Origin: an uncultured Prevotella sp.
GTDB taxonomy: Bacteria > Bacteroidota > Bacteroidia > Bacteroidales > Bacteroidaceae
Reading direction: 5' to 3'
Assembly: GCA_947164965.1 (NCBI GenBank)
Contig: CAMUYR010000014.1
Location: 1-64,000, forward strand
Length of the DNA: 64,000 nt
Shown: piece after piece, positions 1-6,332 of the stretch
How the letters are laid out: each line of letters starts with the position of its first letter
How positions within the stretch are numbered: the stretch's first letter is position 1
Notes under the pieces: model-generated
What the model was told of the DNA's origin: nothing
What the model saw: the letters and a program-made list of their open reading frames with translations, nothing else
The model's database searches: none
Program-made: the position numbers and the translations under genes

Positions 1-33
1 AACAATGGTGATGAGCCAGGCGAAGGCGATTAA
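1..33 (+). CDS. 3' end of an HU-like DNA-binding protein (partial)
   Basis: Frame 1 reads NNGDEPGEGD and then TAA. This is exactly the C-terminus of the HU-like protein encoded at 45200-45784 on the other strand. The bases after the stop (TAAGTCTAATTGACAATTGA) also match those after the second copy. Only the last ten codons lie in the window. The codons differ synonymously from the second copy, so these are diverged paralogues and not an assembly duplicate. No smalltalk reading frame follows here, unlike the other copy. Confidence 0.75.
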   Translation, partial: NNGDEPGEGD

Positions 34-129
34 GTCTAATTGACAATTGATAATTCTTTGACCTAAAGGTACAAAGCGACCAGAGGTCGAGCGGACAATT
101 GACAATTAGGAATGAAAATGAAGAGTGTG

Positions 130-164
130 AAAGGAGGCTCGGGCATGGTGCTCGGGCCTCCTTT
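130..164. terminator. Hairpin between convergent genes
   Basis: AAAGGAGGC pairs perfectly with GCCTCCTTT across a short GC-rich interior. It lies between the HU-like tail (+) and the phosphatase remnant (-), so it probably terminates transcription from one or both sides. There is no long T-tract. Confidence 0.55.
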
Positions 165-172
165 GGGGTATG

Positions 173-947
173 TTAGTTTCCAGTTATGCGGATGCACATC
201 ATCGTCAAATCGTCGTTGGGCTCGGCGCCGTTACGGTGTCGGCTTACTTCTTCCGCCAATGTCTCAATCACCTGACGGGCAGAGTCGAAGTGGGTGTTGC
301 GAAGGATGTCAATCAGACGGTCGTCGCCAAACTGCTCCTGCTGACGGTTCTCGGCCTCGTTTAGACCGTCGGTATAGATAAAGAGCGGACGGCCTTTGAT
401 GGTGTCTATCCCTTCACCTTCGTACTCCAGTTCTGGCCAGAGCCCGATGGGGGCGTTAGGCAGCATGTCGAGGAAATCACCATGATTCTCACCGCCTCCG
501 ATAATGGGTGGATTGTGTCCGGCGTTGCAGAAGTCGAGGTGACCTGTCGTCAGGTCCACGAGTCCTAAGAATAACGTCACGAACATACCACTCTCGTTAT
601 CCTCGCCGCTGAGGGCATCGTTCATGCGGGTACATATCTCGGCTGGCATCATGCCCTGCTTCGCCAGCGTCATGAAGAGTCGCGTGGCCTGTGCCATGAA
701 CAGCGAGGCTGGCACGCCCTTCCCGCTGACGTCGCCTAAGGCAAAGTAGAGCTTGTCGCCCTGCATCACGTAGTCATACAGGTCGCCGCCCACCTCCTTG
801 GCGGGTGTCATCGAGGCATACCAGTGGTCCACCGTTCTGGCAAGCCACGATGTTTAGCAACAATGCCAGCAGCACCGTTGTAAGCAGGCTTCCGTGCAGT
901 CCGATAGCCGTCCGGGCCGAATATGATTTCATTGTTTGAATCTTCAT
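173..947 (-). pseudogene. Truncated and frameshifted PP2C/SpoIIE-type serine phosphatase
   Basis: The ORF at 173-832 encodes a nearly complete PP2C/SpoIIE phosphatase domain. It starts at a GTG within YASMTPAKEVGGDLYDY and contains DVSGKGVPASLFMA, FCNAGHNPP, FIYTDGLNEA and NDDLTMM, which hold the metal-binding Asp/Gly positions of the family. Such proteins normally carry a sensor, HAMP or coiled-coil region in front. Here the upstream sequence, from ATG at 947, encodes only a signal-anchor-like stretch (SLLTTVLLALLLNIVA) and is in a different frame from the phosphatase domain. The likely history is an internal deletion with a frameshift that removed the sensor region. A soluble phosphatase domain made from the GTG cannot be ruled out. 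The end faces a hairpin at 130-164. Confidence 0.65.
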
Positions 948-959
948 TTTATTCTCATT

Positions 960-1376
960 TTAATTCGACTGCAAATTCGCAGGAACAGCAATGTTTTTCC
1001 TGTATCCCATGCCTGTGACATGGCAGATTAAAATATTGTCCTGATTCGTGACACGAACTTCAACGGAAGGAATCTTGTGGTGATCAGCCACGAAGAAGGC
1101 TTCAGCCCGTAGAACATCGCCTTCGTGCGCGCTGGCTATGAACATGATGCTGTTGGAAATGCCGAAGGTGAGTTGTCCATTGCTGTTCATCAGTGCAGCT
1201 ATGGCCAGGTCGGCCAGTGTGAAGAGGGCTCCACCCTGGCACACATTGCCACCATTCAGGTGTGTTTCAGTAACGGTCATTTCAGCCACGGCATGTTGTT
1301 TGTCTGCCTCTGTGATTCTGCAGCCTGCATTTGCTGCGAAGCGGTCGTTTCGATTCAGTATTTCTTTGATGTCCAT
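960..1376 (-). CDS. PaaI-family hotdog thioesterase
   Basis: The protein has 138 residues, the usual size for a single hotdog-fold acyl-CoA thioesterase of the PaaI/YbgC type. The central segment LNGGNVCQGGALFTLADLAIAALM matches the family core, where N/G and the D of the long helix line the active site. It probably hydrolyses aryl- or acyl-CoA in the cytoplasm. In Bacteroidales this gene often lies near paaK; here paaK is at 17.7 kb, so any link is only functional. It starts 13 bp upstream of the phosphatase remnant and ends convergently to nothing, being part of a minus-strand run. The exact substrate is unknown. Confidence 0.8.
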   Translation of the reverse strand: MDIKEILNRNDRFAANAGCRITEADKQHAVAEMTVTETHLNGGNVCQGGALFTLADLAIAALMNSNGQLTFGISNSIMFIASAHEGDVLRAEAFFVADHHKIPSVEVRVTNQDNILICHVTGMGYRKNIAVPANLQSN

Positions 1377-1392
1377 ATTTTACGAAATATTT

Positions 1393-1761
1393 TTAGTCTG
1401 ATTCCTTATTTCGTCGATGCAAAAAGATGAGTATAATGCCGATAATCAAAGGAACAGCGCCGATAATAATCCCTACTCCGCCAGCAGCCAGACCGAATAT
1501 AGCGGCAAAACCGCCCTGACGAATATATGGACGTGGTATCTCAGCAATAAGAGAATCACGTAATGACTCATCTTGTATGCTGTCCAAAACTGCCACCTGG
1601 TGGTTATATTCTTCAACCCATGCTTCGTGTTTATGTCCGGCATCTATGTCTGCAACCACCATCACAACAGCAACAAATATAGATAACGCCAGGATAAACC
1701 CACCCAGCACCACAAGCAAACAGCCACATCCACCTTTATACGATTTCTTTTGATTCATCAA
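1393..1761 (-). CDS. Small membrane protein of unknown function
   Basis: The 122-residue protein has two hydrophobic segments, about residues 13-37 (CLLVVLGGFILALSIFVAVV) and 83-113 (FAAIFGLAAGGVGIIIGAVP). Between them is a polar loop of about 45 residues, and the tail is basic (LHRRNKESD). This suggests two membrane helices with a periplasmic or cytoplasmic loop. I do not recognise a named family. It lies 16 bp upstream of the thioesterase gene and may be co-transcribed with it. Confidence 0.6.
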   Translation of the reverse strand: MMNQKKSYKGGCGCLLVVLGGFILALSIFVAVVMVVADIDAGHKHEAWVEEYNHQVAVLDSIQDESLRDSLIAEIPRPYIRQGGFAAIFGLAAGGVGIIIGAVPLIIGIILIFLHRRNKESD

Positions 1762-1775
1762 TTTTCTTATGAATA

Positions 1776-3206
1776 TTACTTCAGCTCATTGACAATGATT
1801 TCTGCCATTCGCTGAGCACCTTTTGTGTCAGGATGAATGCCATCGTCCAGCATTTTGTCGCCATCGTTGGCGTAAAGCGTATGCAGGTCGATGACGTGAA
1901 GTCCATACTTCTTGGCAACGGCCTGCTGAATAGGAATAATCTTATTGGTGATCACTTCGTCGCTGATGTTCCACGTCGGCTTAAAAGCGGGAATGGGCGT
2001 GCAGAGGAATATCTCAGGTTTGGCGTCGATTCTCACCTTGGCCTTCTTACCCTTATTGAGCTGTGCCAAATCAGGACGGAGGGTGAGAATCATCTGTTCG
2101 AGATCCTTCTGGAAATCGCTGCCGTACTGCCAGTTCTCGGGCTTCGAATCGTTGGTGCCCAGCTTGATGATGACGATATCAGGACGGAAAGCCAGAGCAT
2201 CCTGCCAAGCCATCTCGTTCATATAAGGATAGTCGCCCTTGTTCAACATGGTGCGAGAGCTGACACCAAAGTTCTTGACCCAAAAATCGTTGCCTAACAG
2301 TCGCTGAAGACAGGCGGGATAACCATATTTGGCCTTCATGTCAATACCATAGCCCTCGGTAATACTATTACCGATACAAGCAACGCGGACGGCATTGGGT
2401 TTAGGCGTGCTGAGAGACTGCAGCCAGGCGGAGATATCGGCCAGCATCTGATGGTGATACTTGAACCAAGGACCAAAGCCGAAGCCATGATCGCCTGAAG
2501 GATAGACGTACATGGTGCAATCGTTGCCTGCCTGACGCATGGCGGAATAATAGGTAAGCGCATTGGTGACGGGCGGGACCAGACGGTCGTCGTTGGCGGT
2601 GATGATCAGGGCTGGCGGTGTGAGATGGCAGCGCACCTGGCGGTTTGTCGAGAAGTCGTTGACCAGTTTGGGGTCTTTATGCCCCTCTTCGCCCAGGAAA
2701 TTGATGCACGACCATTTGTGTGACACGCGCTCGTCCATGCTGATGACGGGATAAAACAGAATGCTGAAATCAGGACGCACATCGAAAGCGGAACGGGTAG
2801 AGATGACTGATGCCAGATGGCCACCAGCCGAAAATCCCATGATACCTACATCGTGCGGATTGATACCCCACGCAACTGCCGAATCGCGAACGATACGAAT
2901 GCCCTGTTCGACATCGCCGATAGGCTTGGTACGATCGCCCTCGGGCAAGCGGTAGTTGACTACAAAGTAGGCAATACCCTGCTGATTCATCCATTTCGAC
3001 GCCATCGTACCCTCATGGTTGTTCGACAATACGGAATAGCCACCTCCAGGCACGCCGACAATCGCTCTGCCAGAGGGTTTCTCGGGCAGATAGCACACCA
3101 TGTGCGACTTGCCATCGGGTGTCAGGTTCAACTTGAATTCTCTCGCTGTCTGTGCCTGAGCTACCAATGCGGTGAGCAACAGGCCGAAAGTCATCAACTT
3201 CTTCAT
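1776..3206 (-). CDS. Secreted two-domain esterase: alpha/beta hydrolase plus SGNH hydrolase
   Basis: The 476-residue protein begins with a signal peptide (MKKLMTFGLLLTALVAQAQ). Residues about 30-265 are an alpha/beta hydrolase of the BD-FAE/acetyl-esterase kind, with an oxyanion region (VPGGGY), a nucleophile elbow (GFSAGGH), an acid in TANDDRLVPP and a His in SGDHGFGFG. Residues about 270-476 are an SGNH/GDSL esterase with block I IGNSITEGYG, block III LGTNDS and the catalytic D-H in DGIHPD. Both sets of catalytic residues look intact. The likely role is de-O-acetylation of plant polysaccharide (xylan or similar) in the periplasm or outside. No glycan-utilisation genes are adjacent. A Bacteroidetes promoter lies upstream at 3248-3255. 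Confidence 0.85.
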   Translation of the reverse strand: MKKLMTFGLLLTALVAQAQTAREFKLNLTPDGKSHMVCYLPEKPSGRAIVGVPGGGYSVLSNNHEGTMASKWMNQQGIAYFVVNYRLPEGDRTKPIGDVEQGIRIVRDSAVAWGINPHDVGIMGFSAGGHLASVISTRSAFDVRPDFSILFYPVISMDERVSHKWSCINFLGEEGHKDPKLVNDFSTNRQVRCHLTPPALIITANDDRLVPPVTNALTYYSAMRQAGNDCTMYVYPSGDHGFGFGPWFKYHHQMLADISAWLQSLSTPKPNAVRVACIGNSITEGYGIDMKAKYGYPACLQRLLGNDFWVKNFGVSSRTMLNKGDYPYMNEMAWQDALAFRPDIVIIKLGTNDSKPENWQYGSDFQKDLEQMILTLRPDLAQLNKGKKAKVRIDAKPEIFLCTPIPAFKPTWNISDEVITNKIIPIQQAVAKKYGLHVIDLHTLYANDGDKMLDDGIHPDTKGAQRMAEIIVNELK

Positions 3207-3247
3207 GATGTTATCAGTTTATGTCATTATTTATCAAAAATATGCTG

Positions 3248-3255
3248 CAAATATA
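3248..3255 (-). promoter_or_regulatory. -7 element for the esterase gene
   Basis: The minus strand reads TATATTTG, matching the Bacteroidetes TAnnTTTG consensus, about 40 bp before the esterase start. Confidence 0.5.
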
Positions 3256-3277
3256 GCGATTATTGCCGAAAAAATAG

Positions 3278-3285
3278 TATTTTTG
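3278..3285 (+). promoter_or_regulatory. -7 element for the lipoprotein-cyclophilin operon
   Basis: TATTTTTG matches TAnnTTTG, 55 bp before the start at 3340. It is divergent to the esterase promoter. No clear -33 TTG at the right distance was seen. Confidence 0.45.
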
Positions 3286-3339
3286 CAGCCACAATTACGA
3301 AACTTTAGAATAATAAAACAATAAAAAGACAGAATATCA

Positions 3340-3978
3340 ATGAAAAAGATTACAACATTTAGCATTGTGATGGTCCTGATGATGGGCCTGTGTATGACGT
3401 CGTGCCTGAAGGGCAACAATAATGACGAACAGGAGAAGCAATGGCAGGAATGGGTCAACGAAGTGAACGCAGAAATTAGAGCATCGATAGGCAGCTACGG
3501 CGGAAAAATGTATCTGTGTGCAGCAAACAAGGAAAGAGAGGACTCAGTGGTGGCCAATTGGGGCATCGCCAGCGACAGCACAATGGTATTGTCGGCTGTA
3601 CCCTTGAGTTGGTTGGTAAAGAAGATGCCAGAAAACCAGAAGGCCCTACAAACGGCTATTGCCGAGAGGGGAACCAGCGATATTCTGGTGAAAACAGCCT
3701 ATAACTACAGATTCCATTCGCCACTGGATATCTATATCTATCCGCAACCCATCAAGCTCAATGTCAGCTACGAGGGAAAGGCGCATCAGGTGGAGATACA
3801 CTTCTACAACACAGAGAGCAACACCAACAGCAGAGCCCAGTATTTGCAGTACAGCGATAAGGAGTTGGTCAATCTGTGTCTGCTCAGCCTGTCGCCAGAA
3901 TCGATATATTTGGACGGACAACGGCAGCATGTGTTCCAGATGGAGTATTATATATGGTGGTACGGTAGCAAAAAATGA
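3340..3978 (+). CDS. Predicted lipoprotein of unknown function
   Basis: The 212-residue protein has a lipoprotein signal (MMGLCMTSCLKG) with a lipobox Cys near residue 22, so it is probably membrane anchored. The rest is soluble and mixed alpha/beta, ending with an aromatic-rich stretch (MEYYIWWYGSKK). It resembles the roughly 200-residue DUF48xx-type lipoproteins of Bacteroidales, but I cannot name the family with certainty. Its stop overlaps the start of the cyclophilin gene (ATGA), which indicates translational coupling and perhaps a shared envelope role. Confidence 0.7.
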   Translation: MKKITTFSIVMVLMMGLCMTSCLKGNNNDEQEKQWQEWVNEVNAEIRASIGSYGGKMYLCAANKEREDSVVANWGIASDSTMVLSAVPLSWLVKKMPENQKALQTAIAERGTSDILVKTAYNYRFHSPLDIYIYPQPIKLNVSYEGKAHQVEIHFYNTESNTNSRAQYLQYSDKELVNLCLLSLSPESIYLDGQRQHVFQMEYYIWWYGSKK

Positions 3979-4556
3979 CGATGATGAAGAAACGTGCATT
4001 ATTCATATTGGCATCGATGATGTTTTCGGTAGTATGTCTGGCACAAACATCTACCAAGGAGGTAACGCTGAAAACCACGATGGGCGACATACGCATAGCG
4101 CTGTATGACGAGACACCGCTACATCGCGATAACTTTCTGAAGCTGGCCGAGGAGCACGTGTTCGACTCGTTGCTGTTCCATCGCGTCATCAAGAACTTCA
4201 TGATACAGTCTGGCGACATACACAGCAAACATGCGCTGCCAGGACAACGGCTTGGCACTGGCAGTTTCGATTATACCATCGAACCTGAATTCCGCACGCC
4301 AGACATCTATCACCGCTTTGGAACTGTGGCAATGGCCAGAGAGGGTGACAAGAAAAATCCTGAGATGCGCAGTTCTGCCACCCAGTTCTACATCGTAACG
4401 CGCCAGAACGGCACGCCTCATCTGGACGGCAAGTATACTGTGTTTGGAGAAGTGAAGGAAGGCATGGACGTGGTATGCCGCATACAAGAGATGGCGACTG
4501 ACGACTTTGACCGCCCACTGGAGGATATCAGGATACTGGAAGTTATCGTGAAATAA
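3975..4556 (+). CDS. Cyclophilin-type peptidyl-prolyl cis-trans isomerase, exported
   Basis: The 193-residue protein has a signal peptide (ALFILASMMFSVVCLAQ) followed by a compact cyclophilin domain. Recognisable parts are TTMGDIRIALYDETPLHRDN, FHRVIKNFMIQSGD (the catalytic Arg is in FHRVI), a substrate-groove segment around MRSSATQFYIV, and HLDGKYTVFGEV. It catalyses proline isomerisation, here probably in the periplasm. It overlaps the upstream lipoprotein gene by 4 bp, so the two form an operon. A strong inverted repeat follows the stop at 4560-4595. Confidence 0.9.
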   Translation: MTMMKKRALFILASMMFSVVCLAQTSTKEVTLKTTMGDIRIALYDETPLHRDNFLKLAEEHVFDSLLFHRVIKNFMIQSGDIHSKHALPGQRLGTGSFDYTIEPEFRTPDIYHRFGTVAMAREGDKKNPEMRSSATQFYIVTRQNGTPHLDGKYTVFGEVKEGMDVVCRIQEMATDDFDRPLEDIRILEVIVK

Positions 4557-4559
4557 AAA

Positions 4560-4595
4560 AATTTGCAAGCGACTGGTAAACAGTTCTTGCAAATT
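4560..4595 (-). terminator. Terminator for tRNA-Arg
   Basis: AATTTGCAAG and CTTGCAAATT form a perfect 10-bp stem with an inner ACTG/CAGT pairing. On the minus strand the stem is followed by a run of T (the A-run just below 4560). It lies directly after the tRNA 3' end and may also stop the convergent cyclophilin transcript. Confidence 0.75.
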
Positions 4596-4603
4596 ACTCT
4601 CCG

Positions 4604-4677
4604 TGATCCGGTCGGGATTCGAACCCGAGACCCACAGCTTAGAAGGCTGTTGCTCTATCCAGCTGAGCTACCAGACC
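4604..4677 (-). tRNA. tRNA-Arg (anticodon TCT)
   Basis: The 74-nt cloverleaf reads from GGTCTGGTAGCTCAGCTGGA to CCGACCGGATCA. The acceptor stem pairs with two G-T wobbles. The D-arm (GCTC..GAGC), anticodon stem ACAGC/GCTGT with loop CTTCTAA, and T-arm GGGTTCGAATCCC are all canonical. The loop gives anticodon TCT, reading AGA/AGG arginine codons. CCA is not encoded. It has its own promoter and terminator. Confidence 0.95.
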
Positions 4678-4689
4678 GATTAGCGGGTG

Positions 4690-4719
4690 CAAAGGTACAA
4701 CTTTTTTGCGAATTACCAA
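4690..4719 (-). promoter_or_regulatory. Promoter of tRNA-Arg
   Basis: The minus strand carries TTG (4717-4719), a 19-bp spacer and TACCTTTG (4690-4697). This is a full match to the Bacteroidetes housekeeping promoter, 13 bp before the tRNA. Confidence 0.75.
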
Positions 4720-4759
4720 GCCATTATTACGAAATATTTTATTTTTTGCACGCAGAAAT

Positions 4760-5557
4760 ATGGCAATTATTGAAATTACATCGCTAAAACAACCAGGAAT
4801 TGAGGTGTTTAGCACCTTAACAGAAGCTCAACTGCGCATGGAACTGGAGCCAGAACGCGGACTATTCATCGCTGAGAGTCCGAAAGTGATACGCGTGGCC
4901 CTGGATGCCGGATGGGAGCCTACTGCCCTACTCTGCGAACGCAAACATATAGAAGGTGATGCAAGGGATATCATCGCGCGCGTGGGCGATATACCTATAT
5001 ATACTGGTAGTCGTGAACTGCTGGCACAACTGACAGGCTATACCCTGACTCGTGGCGTGCTGTGTGCCATGCGAAGGAGACAGATGCCAACCGTAGAAGA
5101 AGTAGTGAAAGAGGCGCGTCGTGTGGTTGTCATCGAATCGGTCACAGATACCACCAACATCGGAGCTATCTTCCGTTCGGCTGCGGCATTAGGCATCGAT
5201 GCAGTATTGCTGACGAGAGACACATGCGACCCGCTAAACAGACGTGCGGTGAGAGTGAGCATGGGAACGGTATTTCTGGTGCCTTGGACATGGATAGACC
5301 ACCCCACCCCTACGCTGCATCAATATGGATTCCGAACCGTAGCTATGGCGCTGACAGACAAGAGTATAGCGCTGGACGACGCACGACTGAAAGCAGAACA
5401 ACGACTGGCTGTCATCATGGGAACAGAAGGCGACGGACTACCAGAACAAACAATCAGCGAGGCCGACTACGTGGTGCGCATTCCTATGGCACACGGAGTG
5501 GACTCGCTGAATGTGGCAGCAGCGGCTGCTGTGACTTTCTGGGAACTAAGAATTTAG
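4760..5557 (+). CDS. TrmH/SpoU-family RNA 2'-O-methyltransferase
   Basis: From ATG 4760 the protein has 265 residues. The ORF-track start at 4706 lies upstream of the likely -7 region and adds an unconserved stretch, so I prefer the internal Met (MAIIEITSLKQ). The N-terminal part resembles the SpoU substrate-binding domain (GLFIAESPKVIRVAL). The SPOUT knot domain has motif 1 IESVTDTTNIGAIFRSAAAL with the catalytic Asn/Arg, motif 2 IMGTEGDGLPEQ and motif 3 RIPMAHGVDSLNVAAAAAV. It methylates a ribose 2'-OH in tRNA or rRNA; the exact site cannot be told from sequence. Its stop overlaps the convergent yebC stop. Confidence 0.88.
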   Translation: MAIIEITSLKQPGIEVFSTLTEAQLRMELEPERGLFIAESPKVIRVALDAGWEPTALLCERKHIEGDARDIIARVGDIPIYTGSRELLAQLTGYTLTRGVLCAMRRRQMPTVEEVVKEARRVVVIESVTDTTNIGAIFRSAAALGIDAVLLTRDTCDPLNRRAVRVSMGTVFLVPWTWIDHPTPTLHQYGFRTVAMALTDKSIALDDARLKAEQRLAVIMGTEGDGLPEQTISEADYVVRIPMAHGVDSLNVAAAAAVTFWELRI

Positions 5558-6291
5558 TCCTCGATGCCCTCGGGCTTCATGTTGGTGTACACAGTCTGTA
5601 CATCGTCGAAGTCCTCAAGTTTCTCAATCATCTTGTCGATGGTCTCGCGCTCCTCGGGAGTAACGTCCTTCAGATCATTTGGAATGCGAGTAAACTCAGC
5701 ACCCGTGACCTCGAAACCGTTCTCCTCCAGATGCTTCTGAATAGCACCAAATGAAGAAGGATCGCCATAGATGGTGATTGAGTTCTCTTCCTCATCTTCG
5801 TCGTACTCATCCTCTACACCGTAGTCAATCAGGTCGAGAATCATCTCGTCCATATCCAGACCGTCAGTCTTCTTGAAAGTAAACACACATTTGTGGTCAA
5901 ACAAGAACGACAGACTGCCCTGAGTACCCAGGTTTCCATTAAACTTATTGAACACCGAACGAACGTCACCAACGGTACGTGTGGTGTTGTCGGTCAGCGT
6001 GTCTACAAAGATAGCAACGCCGTGAGGGCCATATCCCTCGTAAGTCACTTCCTTATAATCGCTCTGGTCCTTACCCATTGCGTTCTTGATGGCACGCTCG
6101 ATATTATCCTTCGGCATGTTCTCGCGCTTGGCATTGGCGATAATAGCACGCAATGCAGGGTTCATGTCGGGCTCTGGACCGCCAGCCTTCACGGCAATGG
6201 CAATCTGCTTGCCAATCTTAGTAAACGTCTTGGCCATGTGGCCCCATCTCTTCAGTTTCGCAGCTTTGCGATATTCAAATGCTCTTCCCAT
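5554..6291 (-). CDS. yebC: YebC/PmpR-family protein
   Basis: The 245-residue protein is full length for the family and starts with the signature MGRAFEYRKAAKLKRWGHMA. The motif IANAKRENMPKDNIERAI and the acidic C-terminal domain are typical. Family members act as DNA-binding regulators or as ribosome-associated factors helping translation of proline stretches; this one cannot be assigned to either. It shares 4 bp with the 3' end of the convergent SpoU methyltransferase gene. It follows pheT on the same strand after a repeat-rich gap. Confidence 0.93.
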   Translation of the reverse strand: MGRAFEYRKAAKLKRWGHMAKTFTKIGKQIAIAVKAGGPEPDMNPALRAIIANAKRENMPKDNIERAIKNAMGKDQSDYKEVTYEGYGPHGVAIFVDTLTDNTTRTVGDVRSVFNKFNGNLGTQGSLSFLFDHKCVFTFKKTDGLDMDEMILDLIDYGVEDEYDEDEEENSITIYGDPSSFGAIQKHLEENGFEVTGAEFTRIPNDLKDVTPEERETIDKMIEKLEDFDDVQTVYTNMKPEGIED

Positions 6292-6307
6292 ATTTTAATA
6301 TATTTAT

Positions 6308-6332
6308 AATTGACAATTGATAATTGATAATT
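6308..6332. repeat. AT-rich intergenic repeat (TTGACAATTGATAATT type)
   Basis: The gap between pheT and yebC reads AATTGACAATTGATAATTGA and onward. The same unit occurs at about 40-58 and 95-107 beside the first HU-like copy and at 45178-45198 beside the second. It is a short dispersed or tandem motif of unknown role. Confidence 0.6.
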
